The position numbers and the translations under genes are program-made. The notes under the pieces were generated by a model. It was given only the letters and a program-made list of their open reading frames with translations, did no database searches and was not told where the DNA came from. This document shows, piece by piece, positions 23,523-34,000 of a stretch of DNA of 64,000 nt. Position 1 is the stretch's first letter. Each line of letters starts with the position of its first letter. The stretch is from Musa acuminata AAA Group (Eukaryota; Streptophyta; Magnoliopsida; Zingiberales; Musaceae), in contig NC_088330.1 in assembly GCF_036884655.1 (NCBI RefSeq), positions 30,693,001 through 30,757,000 of the forward strand, in the 5' to 3' direction.

Positions 23523-24745
23523 GATGAGAGATACCCAACTTGTTTGGTATGGAAGTAGGATTTGAATGACATAACAATCAACAATCCTTTACCAGACTGT
23601 CAATCTTCTCTTAGCATATGTTTTGTTGCAAAGCAATCCCCCATTGTCATATTGATGATAACTATTGTTATCGAGGAGATGCTAAATGGTGATGGCAGTG
23701 GCTCCCGTCGGTGGGTCTTGGACTTACGGATTGGAAGGAGGATGTCGGTATAGACAAACGACTCGACCGGTGGGAGAAACAGTGGCATTTGTTGGGCAGC
23801 GAGAAACTGCCCGTTGCCGGGTGACGCCGGAAGGCTACGTACGTCACACGGAGCCAGAAATCGGCGGCAAAGGAGAGACGTGTCAGGTGAGTTGACTCGT
23901 TTATTTAATTCTTTCTATGCGAAATGAATGGCTTTCTGAGCACTAATTCAAACAACTAATAAACAAGCAACAGCACAAGATGCAAGGCTTCAGTCAAGTC
24001 AAATAGTTTCGTTATTAGCCAGAGCAGAAGAGGGTCGACCACCACTCGGGGAAGCCAAAGACAGAACCGAAATATTAAGTCACACCCGAAACGAGAACCA
24101 ACGAGTAACTTAGTGTTGGCGACGAAGCGGGAAGTACTGAAATATATTGATTTCTAGTTGGAGAAGAAGCTGGATCGAGTACTGGCTCTGATGCGGAGTG
24201 TGGTCTGTGGTCCAAGGAGTCCTTGTGAAAGCTTCTGTTGCTTGTTGTGGAGAATGGCCGGTTATAGTTTCATTCCGAGTAGAAACCGTGTTCGTTGACG
24301 CAAGTGAAATGAGTTTAATTGACCTAGACAAGGGGTGGGTCTTTACCAACTTCCAAATCCAAGATTTAGGGATGAAAAAAAAAAAAGAAAGGGCACTCTT
24401 TATTCTCATGGAAAAAATAAGATGCGGATATTATGCTTATAAATGTTTACTTAAAAATTATAGTTCACAAAAATTAATTTGGATTTTTAAACGAATCATA
24501 AATAACTTAATGTCAGTAGTCAAAATAAATATATTTTTTCATGAGGGATCCAAAGCTAAATGAGTACCTAAAGTAAACCATCATTTCTTATAGATATATT
24601 TACAATCTAAAACTAGGAGGAAGAAATAATACTTTGATAGTGAATACTCAAGGCACGTAGATATGTCTTCACCTCTCTTGCAAACAATAATTTCATCTTT
24701 TGAGCACCTTGTTGAATCATTTATTTCATCTTTCGTGTTTTGTAG
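23523..24745. repeat. Duplicated module D, copy 1
   Basis: Aligns end to end with 25938-27130 at very high identity by eye, with small indels. It has a GC-richer part (about 23690-23890) and a second part (24060-24400) in which both strands carry open frames of about 100 codons. The minus-strand frame at 24110-24409 (IKLISLASTNTVSTRNETIT and so on) stays open in copy 2 because the net indel is three bases, but I recognise no protein and its start lies in a poly-T tract. Confidence 0.75.
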
Positions 24746-25175
24746 AGAAGCAAGAAAAGATTTTAATTGAATCTATTGTGCACCAGTGATAGAATACATA
24801 GCATCCCTATCTTTTGAATTTGATTCAGCTTCTTCTTTTGCATGTGCTTAGTCTATTTCTGATCCAGCTTTTAATCTCAAAGACTAAACTAGAACTGCTT
24901 CAAATCTTTTAATTTGAAAGGGATACTATTCCTTTTTGAATTAGGATCTGTCAGGAGTTATAGAGTTAGTTTTGCAATCAAGAGTTAGGTTATGCTCTTC
25001 AGAGTAGAGTTATATTCTTCACAGTCAATTTACTTTATTCTATGATCAGGAGTCGAGGGATATTATGCTATTAAGTTATCATTCATCTAAACAAACAATT
25101 GGTAGAGAATAAGCAAGAAAAATCAAGAAATATGAAAGTTTTTAGTTAGACCCTAGAGCGCAAAGAGAGCTTGCC

Positions 25176-25177
<2 letters not shown>
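24746..25177. other. AT-rich spacer, no gene seen
   Basis: Unique within the window. It contains GAGTTAG/GTTATATTC-like repeated words near 24955-25030. Nothing else was recognised. Confidence 0.4.

Positions 25178-25249
<72 letters not shown>
25178..25249. repeat. (AT)n microsatellite, about 33 units
   Basis: A nearly perfect AT run, ending in ATTCAT. It is the counterpart of the (TA)n tract before the solo LTR at 8238. Confidence 0.95.
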
Positions 25250-25937
25250 TTATAGGAATAATCATAATAGGGATATGAGATCCCATTTACATAGAAACTT
25301 TTATACCCTATAAAGTATTATTAAGTAATCTCATAAATTTTGATGTAGAAAACCGCTTAAGTATGAAAACTAAGATGCTAAATTGTTGTGAAGATAATAG
25401 CTTGAAATATATCTATTGATTGAGCAAAGTTAAAGGTTGTCATATTGAAGATGATATCATATAAAATGATAATCAATCTCAATATTTTGTGCTTATTATG
25501 GGTGATTTGAATGATATTAGAATTATCATAACAAATTTGTGGTATAGACTGAGAAAAGACTCCTAAATTTTAAGAAACCAACCTAACTAAAGTAACTCTA
25601 TAGTAGTATCAACAAGAGCATGATAGTGAAGGAACAATAATGCTTTATTTCTTACTCCTCTAGAAAATTAAAGAATAAAAAAAATGATAGTAGAATGTAT
25701 ATCAGTGGGATCACCTACCCAATTGGCATCTGAGTATAGAAGAAGTATGAGCACACTTTAATTGAAAATTATATCTCAATAAAAATTATATCTTTTATAT
25801 AGTCATAAGGAAAAATGACTATCTATCTAAATAAATTACATATGATAGATGTACAAAGACAGCTAATGAGTTATCAATAAATAATTATATTATTTGAAGG
25901 TTCTCCATTTATAGCACATATTTAATATTTAGTTCAA
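25250..25937 (-). mobile_element. Ty1-copia RNase H fragment, cassette copy 3
   Basis: Aligns with 8849-9450 and 4430-4890. On the minus strand it reads the decayed RNase H end (near 25680-25500), including the KK..SIIVPSLS-like and LLW regions. It holds the uninterrupted form of the site where the 8238-8848 LTR is inserted in copy 2 (TATAGGAATAATC near 25251-25263). Confidence 0.7.
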
Positions 25938-27151
25938 TATGAGAGATACCCAAGTGGGATTTGAATGACATAACAATCAACAATCCTTTACCAGACTGTC
26001 AATCTTCTCCTCTTAGCATATGTTTTGTTGCAAAGCAATCCCCCATTGTCATATTGATGATAACTATTGTTATCGAGGAGATGCTAAATGGTGATGGCAG
26101 TGGCTCCCGTCGGTGGGTCTTGGACTTGGATTGGAAGGAGGATGTCGGTATAGACAAACGACTCGACCGCTGGGAGAAACAGTGGCATTTGTTGGGCAGC
26201 GAGAAACTGCCCGTTGCCGGGTGACGCCGGAAGGCTACGGCACACGGAGCCAGAAATCGGCGGCAAAGGAGAGACGTGTCAGGTGAGTTGACTCGTTTAT
26301 TGAATTCTTTCTGTGCGTAATGAATGGCTTTCTGAGCACCAACTCAAACAACTAATAAACAAGCAACAGCACAGGATGCAAGGCTTCAGTCAAGTCAAAT
26401 AGTTTCGTTACCAGCCAGAGCAGAAGAGCGTCGACCACTACTCGGGGAAGCCAAGGACAGAACCGAAATATTAAGTCACACCCGAAACGAGAACCAACGA
26501 GTAACTGAGTGTTGGCGACGAAGCGGGAAGTACTGAAATATATTGATTTCTAGTTGGAGAAGAAGCTGGATCGAGTACTGGCTCTGTGATGCGAGGTGTG
26601 TGTCTGTGGTCCAAGGAGTCCTTGTGAAAGCTTCTGTTGCTTGTTGTGGAGAATGGCCAGTTATAGTTTCATTCCGAGTAGAAACCGTGTTCGTTGACGC
26701 AAGTGAAATGAGTTTAATTGACCTAGACAAGGGGTGGGTCTTTACCAACTTCCAAATCCAAGATTTAGGGATGAAAAAAAAAATAGAAAGGGCACTCTTT
26801 ATTCTCATGAAAAAAATAAGATGCAGATATTATTATGCTTATAAATATTCACTTAAAAAATAATAGTTCGTACAAATTAGTTTGGTTTCTTAAAGGAACC
26901 ATAAATAGCTTAATGTCATTAATTAAAATAGATAGATCTTTTCGTTAGAGATCCAAAACTAAATGGGTACCTAAAGTAAACCCTCATTTTTTGTAGATAT
27001 GTTTATACTCTAAAGATAGAAGAAAGATATGGTACTGGATGCTCAAGACACATGATTGTAGATATGTCTTCACCTCTCTCATAAACAGTAATTTTATCTT
27101 TTGAGCATCTTATTGAATCATTTATTTGAATTTTATCTTTTGAGCATCTCA
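25938..27151. repeat. Duplicated module D, copy 2
   Basis: Near-identical direct repeat of 23523-24745. Its right end abuts the peptide cassette at about 27152, so the 3' flank of peptide copy 3 is cut off about 107 bases after the stop codon and replaced by this module. Confidence 0.75.
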
Positions 27152-27258
27152 TAAACGAATATTTTTGTTGCTGCAGACAGAAGCAAGCTGAGAAAACAGA
27201 AACATGCATATACTCGATCGACGTACGTCAACGTTGCACGGGAAGCCCACTGGGAGGC

Positions 27259-27531
27259 TTATGGTCGGGGTGGGGATGGATTCACTGGAGGAGGTTGCGG
27301 CTGATAGACAGGAGCCGGACAAGTATCGCCGCAAGTGGATGATTCCAGTGAACGCCTCGGAAGAGTAGTACTTTGAGGCAGCGACGGCAACAGTAGATCT
27401 GGGTCGACCCACCTACTCGGCATCGGCCACCCGTCGTCCGCATCTGCCGGCTGTAATGCTGCCAACCAAAACATGATGACGATGATGGAGGAGATCATGA
27501 GGGTGAAACGAGCTCGGTGATGATTCCCCAT
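27259..27531 (-). CDS. Putative small secreted proline-rich peptide, copy 3
   Basis: A 90-residue ORF runs from ATG at 27531-27529 to a TAA at 27261-27259. It is collinear with copy 2: MGNHHRARFTLMISSIIVIM, a hydrophobic stretch ending ADA before DDGWPMPSRW, LLLPSLPQ, PRRS, CGDTC and a proline-rich tail ending PPRP. Relative to copy 2 the tail lacks nine codons of the KSPYKPP-type segment, so the indel keeps the frame. The upstream in-frame ATG of copy 2 is missing here, which supports the MGNHH start. The 3' flank is replaced by module D at about 27152. Function is unknown; secretion is inferred from the signal-like N-terminus. Confidence 0.5.
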   Translation of the reverse strand: MGNHHRARFTLMISSIIVIMFWLAALQPADADDGWPMPSRWVDPDLLLPSLPQSTTLPRRSLESSTCGDTCPAPVYQPQPPPVNPSPPRP

Positions 27532-28740
27532 ATGATATTTTTGACGTTGCTGCTGCTCTTGCCTCTTGTCCCTTCTCTTCTACAGAAGAAGAAGAAGAAG
27601 AAGAAGAAGAAGAAGACTGACTGAGTGGTTCGTCTTTGGCTGCCTTTCGTTTTCCTTTTTCTCGTGGGTGGAAACTGCCTTCAATCGTTGACTGTCTGCA
27701 GCTTCAGCCATGGGTTTGTTTTTGGGAACACGTAAATAACTCTGTGTTTTTAATCTTATTTAGTTTTTATTTGGTAGCTCTGTAACCAGAAATGGTTTTT
27801 GTTTCGATCATTGTAGGTGAAACATTTGCGTCGATTGATTCACCCATTCTCTCTTCGTTTTGTGTTACTGCGTCTATTTTCTGATTTTTTTATATAATTA
27901 TTTAATTAACCTTTCGTAGTTTATTTTTTTTTTAAATTAGAGTTGTGTATTTATATTATTACTTTAATAATATTAGCTGAAACTTTAACCGATTAAAACA
28001 AACTAACGAAAAATACTTGATAGTAAGAGTATACCCTCCCTAAGATTGAGGATTCAAATCATTCTGTACCCTCATTCACTCATTCTTGATAATAAGATCG
28101 TGGGATCAATTTTGTCTTTTATCACTTATAGTTGTTTGTGTTGAATTGATGGCATATGCCTAGATATGATAATGAACATCTCAACTTTGATGCACTTAAT
28201 TTATTATCAAACAAGGATAAAAAACTTATCATACATTAACTCTCTAAATTAATTTTGTAAAGTATGTATTCTTGGCAAACAAAGCTAATCCACACCGGTA
28301 TATATGGACCGATATCTCTAATATCGTCTGAGTATCATCGTTTTCTAATATTTATTGATGATTCTAGTAGAAAAACATGAATATTTATATGACTAATTTT
28401 TATGATTAGTAATATAATATTTATTAGTATCATCATTTTCTAATATTTATTGATGATTTTAATAGAAAAACATGAATATTTATATGACTAATTTTTATGA
28501 TAAGTAATATAATATTTATGAGTGTCTTGTTTCACTCGGGTAAACGTCTAATACCATAACATTTTGACATCTTATGTTTTTTTAACATATATCACTTTTA
28601 AATAATTTCGAAATATCTAATTATGTGATTTAATAATTTAAGATAAGATATATTAGTGGCTTAATAATTTTAGAGATTATCTTGATAGAAAAGAGCTCTT
28701 TAAAACTCTCTTTCTAAACCATCTCCTCTCTATAGATCTA
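27532..28740. repeat. Cassette copy 3: upstream flank of peptide gene
   Basis: Matches 6022-7460, with a (GAA)n run at about 27584-27615 and the conserved block with TTGACT (27687-27692). A stretch of about 80 bases is repeated in tandem at 28345-28430 and 28425-28510. The end of similarity (CTCTCTATAG near 28735) marks the border with copy 1, where an LTR-like sequence is inserted. Confidence 0.65.
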
Positions 28741-28979
28741 TGACTTTGTTACATCGGATTAATAATGTTACAATACTATTGCCTAATTATAATATTATAT
28801 ATTTTAATTCTGACTAAATATTACTTCTACTCTAAATTTTTAACGAGTGATATGAGAGTTGATAAAATATAAATATCTTAAATCATAAAAAAATAGATAT
28901 ATTATAATTACTTTAGATTTTAAATTAATATTCAAATTACTTGCAATGAATCAATGCACCTATCCTTCTGCTTGCCTGC
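28741..28979. other. AT-rich DNA, no gene seen
   Basis: Nothing recognisable. Confidence 0.5.
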
Positions 28980-30130
28980 TTCCAGGCTATGCACATCATC
29001 TCAAGCCACGCGGGTGGAAACCGCAGACGGCGGAGACGGAGGGACTGTGAAGGGGCGGGCGTCGAAGGAACGGAAGTCGCGGCGGGAGAGGGGCGTCGCG
29101 GAACAAGTCGTCGCAGGAACGATCACCGCAGAAGGCGAGGCGCGGAGCTGGTCAGGTATTTCTCTTTTGCTCCGCGGAGCAGCGCCTCAGGCGGTGGAAC
29201 TCGGCTGCACGCTTGGCCACAGATGGCGACGACGAGGGCGATGGGATTCTTCGCCATGTTCCTTCGCTGGCTGTGGGTATGCCGGCAGCGATAGTTGCGT
29301 CGGACGACGGTGCAGCGTCGCTGCCAAGACGGTGGGGAGGTGATTGACCGTGCACACCGGGGCGTCGACCGCGGTGAAGTCGCGCGTGAATGGCTGAGGT
29401 GACAACCTAATTTTGACCCAAAACCCAATTTTGACACAATTGTCCTTAATTTTGCCCTAAATCTTTCCCAGTTGAGATTGGCCCAATTGGTTCCCATGTA
29501 ATTAGGCTCGACCGGGAGGCCCAATTAACATAGGCCTCTGTACAGTATTAAAGAAAATGAGATTATTATTAATAAATGTTTATTAACTATATCAAAGGAG
29601 ATCTATCGTATACTTTTGGGTTGAAATAAATATTTAGGACATGAATACACTTATTTTTCTAGAAATTTAGTTTATTTTGGATTGACAACATACATGAAAC
29701 AAGAAAAACATGTGTTGTCAATGACTGAATATGATTATGCTAATCAAGGATTATGTTTGATAGTTATTATAGTTATTTTTTATTAAATAGTTTTATATAA
29801 ATAATACTAAAGATAAGTTAAATAAATATTATTTATAAATTATATATTTTAATTTTATTTGATTAGTAGCTATGGAAGTGCCATACACAATAGGCTTAAT
29901 GATGTGTGAATTATATTATCATTTGCAAGATATATAGGTTTTTAAGTTTTATGAGTCTAGTAACAGCCAAACTGTCATAGATTAGTAACAGTCAAACTGT
30001 TATTAAAAAAATATATTTATAATTATATATATATAATTAGAATATTTAAATAAATTTTAAAAAATTAAAATAATTATATGATGAAAAAGAATATACTATG
30101 TTTGCTCAGTATGAAAAATATTCATTTTCT
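28980..30130 (+). mobile_element. GC-rich island plus copia-like spacer, related to the 9.6-17.1-kb element
   Basis: 28985-29400 is GC-rich with multiple overlapping open frames but no protein motif. It is followed by a spacer (29400-29480, words such as CAATTTTGACCC and AATTTTGCCCTAAA) and by an AT-rich part near 29800-29940 with AAATAAATATTATTTATAA, TTTTATTTGATTAGTAGCTA and ATAGGCTTAATG. This resembles 11990-12130 of the complete copia element in content and order, so it is probably a diverged relative without LTRs. Confidence 0.5.
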
Positions 30131-30387
30131 ATTGAGTCCTCGCATCGGTGGAAGTCTCATCTAATGTATGTGTATAAGCTACAATTTGATGTAGTTTGAA
30201 CGAGGTTTATAAATTTAATCCTCTGGATAACTTAATACCTGAAATGGCCTGCATATATTTTCTCTTATGCATTTTCCTATTTATCAGGAAAATTTTCAGG
30301 ATTCTGCAATGAGAAAGTAATGAAAATTATTGTTTGGTTCTACTTTCTTAATCTTCATTGTTTTCTTTTATTTATTTGGTTTGGCAG
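30131..30387. other. Intergenic, or intron remnant of the kinase pseudogene
   Basis: Nothing coding was recognised. The right end (30360-30387) is a pyrimidine-rich tract ending TTGGCAG, a good 3' splice site for the pseudo-exon that follows. Confidence 0.4.
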
Positions 30388-30600
30388 CTGGAATTCCAAA
30401 CATGAAATAGTTCAGTGTTGATGGTGATTATAGTGTGCTTGTGATGGATTTATTGGGATCAAGTCTCGAAGATCTATTTAACTTTTGCAGCAGAAAGTTA
30501 AATGGATCAACTCTCGCTAAAAACTGCTTTGATGCTTGCAGTTCAAATGGAATGCTGCTGCTGTGTAATGCACAGTTCAATATTGGGAATATGCTTGTAA
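30388..30600 (+). pseudogene. Casein kinase 1-like kinase fragment
   Basis: After the splice-acceptor-like TTGGCAG the frame reads AGIPNMK, a stop in place of the expected Trp, then [30 protein letters not shown]. This is the CK1 stretch GIPN.(R/K)[27 protein letters not shown] small insertion then shifts the frame; [13 protein letters not shown] follows and the equivalent of the HSK..LHRDIK loop is degenerate, so the catalytic loop is lost. Retention of an intron border argues for a duplicated genomic fragment and not a retrocopy. Only about 70 of over 400 codons are present. Confidence 0.8.
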
Positions 30601-31019
30601 GTTTAGCTAGTTAAGTCTCTCCTACACAATTTGCCATGAGTTGGGCTGTTGTCTTCAAGATGGAGACCAATGAAGATAGAGTCATATGTAATTTGATGTG
30701 TAGTATGTTGAGATGCTGTAAAACCATCCTCTCCTTGTACATGGATAGCTAGGACACACTATAAGTTAGTTTTTGATGCTTCACATACATGATTAACGAT
30801 GAAGCACTTTGGTTCATCATTCTTCTCGTGTACATGAAATGTACAACACTACTTTTGCATGCTACACCACAAAATGATGGTTCTGTATCAGTTTGGAAAC
30901 ACAGGTTTCCTGCTCAATTGGTTCACAAATCTTCTACAACCTCTTCTTGACCACTGGGTTCAATTTTCTATTCCTTTGGAGGAGAGGGAAGGTATATGAA
31001 CGTACCACTATCTGAGACT
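30601..31019. other. Flank, probably 3' UTR of the F-box gene
   Basis: On the minus strand this follows the F-box stop codon. No other gene was recognised. Confidence 0.45.
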
Positions 31020-34000
31020 TCACAACCTTCTGAAAAATCTCGCGCCCTTCTTCGCCATGCCGGTCCCTGCAAGGGCAGATTTACTATCTGGTCGCCACTT
31101 TAACTCTTTGAGGACTGAGAACAGGCTTGATAGAGCAGGAGATACTTCGCCATCCTTTATATTGTTGCACGAGATGACGGTGAGTCTCTGCAAATCCATC
31201 CAGGATAGAACTACCGACTCGAAACCTTCAGTTGTTACAAGCGAGCATCCTTCCAGTGAGAGAAACTTCACCCTCCTGCAGAGAGAGCATATGAAAACCC
31301 ATCTATAACATTAACATATAAAATGAAATCAAAGATACACGACAAGAGGCCCATTTGAGTGTTTCATGACGAACAAACAGAAAAAAAATTTAATGTTTTA
31401 GACATCAGTCTTTTATAGCTTGCAATAACTGTTTGGAAAAACAATACCAAAACAAACACATACACAGACTTAGCAAGCATCAAATGCATATGCGCCCACA
31501 CATACACATAGAAGCAAGAGCCAGGCATCAAATAAATGTCACATCAATCTTTTTAGGCATAAAATAAGCTGTAGCTGGCTGATGAAGCCATAAATCAGAT
31601 ACTAAAACTAGTGTTTTGACTTTTGATTGCACCGGACCAGCTACTAAGGGTATATGTACTATTACACAATAGGTTCCGTAATTTTAACGCTAGAACCATC
31701 ATCAGCCACATATTAAATCCTCTTCAGAAATATAACATTTTAAGCAATTTAATTCAAATCATAAGCAATTATCCACATAAAAATAACCATTGGGCCACTT
31801 TGCCCCTCCGTGAAAAGAATAGATAAAAATCCTAATCAATGGTATAAGAAGTGGGCCATTACACCCATATAAATTGATTGAAGTAGGAAAAGGATAAGCA
31901 ATAGTCAGATCTTATAAGGGTAGCATCCCAAAGAAATAGATCTAACCTTTTATCAGTTAAAAGACTGACCAACCATAAAAGCAGCTATAAGATGACGTGA
32001 ACACAGAAAACTGAGACACCAGCTTCTAAAATTGGGATTTCATGCATGATTCTGGTATCAATAGCTACAGCCATTTTTCCAATCATACATCAAAATCATA
32101 TAAGCAGATAACAGATTCCTTTTCCTTTCTTTTTTTTTTTTTTTTGCATGGATTGATGGCTGCCATGGCCACAGTGGTGTCTGTAAGTTTTAATAGGACA
32201 TATTGTATTAAAAAACCCAAGTAGATATTGTAAAATGGCACACCTACAAAAGCAACAGACATTCAAAATCATTTCTATGTCCATCTGCCTCCATAAACCA
32301 AGATGCAACATAGTGAGAAAGTGATAAGGTGATCAACAAAAACAAAGAATTAAAAGAAAATATTAACTATAATCTAAAATGCAAAAATAAGATGGTCCAG
32401 TACTCATCTGGATCAGCTCAAACTGGCCAAAACTTAACAAAACCGCCCAAGTCTGACTGATTCCTGGGCAAATTCGATAAATACACACCTTGGTCTAGTT
32501 GGTTGTCCGGTTTCAATGTTTTGATCTCGATACAATATAAACAGATGACTAAAACAATTGATAACATTTTTCAAACTTTTAGAAATACATCATTTCTAAA
32601 TTCAAATTTTTCAAAAACAAAAATTATCAAACTTTAAAATACCTCTTCCTCAAAGAATATCCACCCAAAATAATAAGCACCATAAATTGTAGACATGTAT
32701 TGTTTCTTCATCCAAATTCCACCATAAAAGTACATTTCTTATCTCAAAAAAAATTTAAAAAAAAGAAAATACGTTAAAAACAAGCCAAATCAAATCCATT
32801 CGGTTCCATAGAAGTTTTGCAGCATGTACATACTTCAGTGGTTAAACTTGTCTTTTCTGTTTCTGCCAGTGAGGACTAGCCATGTGAACTGATGAAACAG
32901 TAAGGACTTGGAGAAACACAAATAACAATTACTTTTAACCCCGAACCCAGAAAAGAAAGCAAGTGGAGTTATCAAGACAACCAAAGGGGTCAGCTCTTCA
33001 AGTTCAAAATAAATGGATTAAACAAAAAAGCTGCACATATTTGAATATAGTTTCTGCATATATGCACATATTGAATCAATTGACGAGTTAGAAATTCTTC
33101 AGTTACATCAAACCATATACAGTAACTTTGTGTGTGTGTGTGTGTGTTTATATATACACACACACAATTATAAACCATATTTGGCACCACTTGAAAGTGA
33201 TTTATTTATCCAACCATTCCAACCTTACATCATTGAGCAGTGACTTAGTTCAAAATGTAACTTTAAACCTATTACAACTGCATCTCTGTGGAGAAAACAA
33301 TTTCCCTTACACTTAGTTTAAAGCTGCATGAGATAAAGTGTAATTACAAAAGCAATCGATAGAAGCCCTATGTAACACCCCCAATTAATCTCACATCGGA
33401 AATGGATAAAAATTAATATTGACTTATAAGGATATGATGAGTGTACTATGATAACTCCAGCTTAAACATTTTGGTCAGTCGAGTCGTGACATTTGGTATC
33501 AAAGCCGACTTAGTATTTGGACGTGGACAAAGACTAAGATTGACTTATAAAGATCTGATGAACTGAGAAATCAAAATAAAAAGTGATTCAGGATGATGAC
33601 TGTTACCGCTACAGTATAGGCGACATAACAAATAGTCACCAACAGGCAATTAAACTCCGACGATGAGTTGTGTTGCAGCAAGCTTCATATGGTAGCTCCC
33701 TGGCAACAACACCAAAAGGTGCACATTGTGCTGCACTGATCATAAAGGAGATTGGCAGCCTGTGTGCCTTAACCATGACTGGCTGCCAATCTGCTGGCAA
33801 TTGCAAACATCAGAAACTTGAAGTTTCCTCAGTGGCAAAGTTAGCTGAGCGGTCCAGGAAAAATAGTCTAGGAGTGAAGTTATAACTTGGACCAAATTTG
33901 ATCTTCAGCTTCTGTAATGTGCTTTTCTATGACTATGGAACCATACAGTTTCCGGCACATCATCAAAACCAAGAAATGGCAGCAATTACTACATCATCAA

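Noticed and set aside
23686..23895. Short plus-strand ORF ending at a donor-like GTGTCAG|GTGAGT in module D
   Set aside because: The frame is not kept in the second copy of the module, so it is not supported as an exon.
28954..29524. ORFs of 67-133 codons in the GC-rich island
   Set aside because: They overlap each other on both strands, lack motifs and sit in copia-like DNA.
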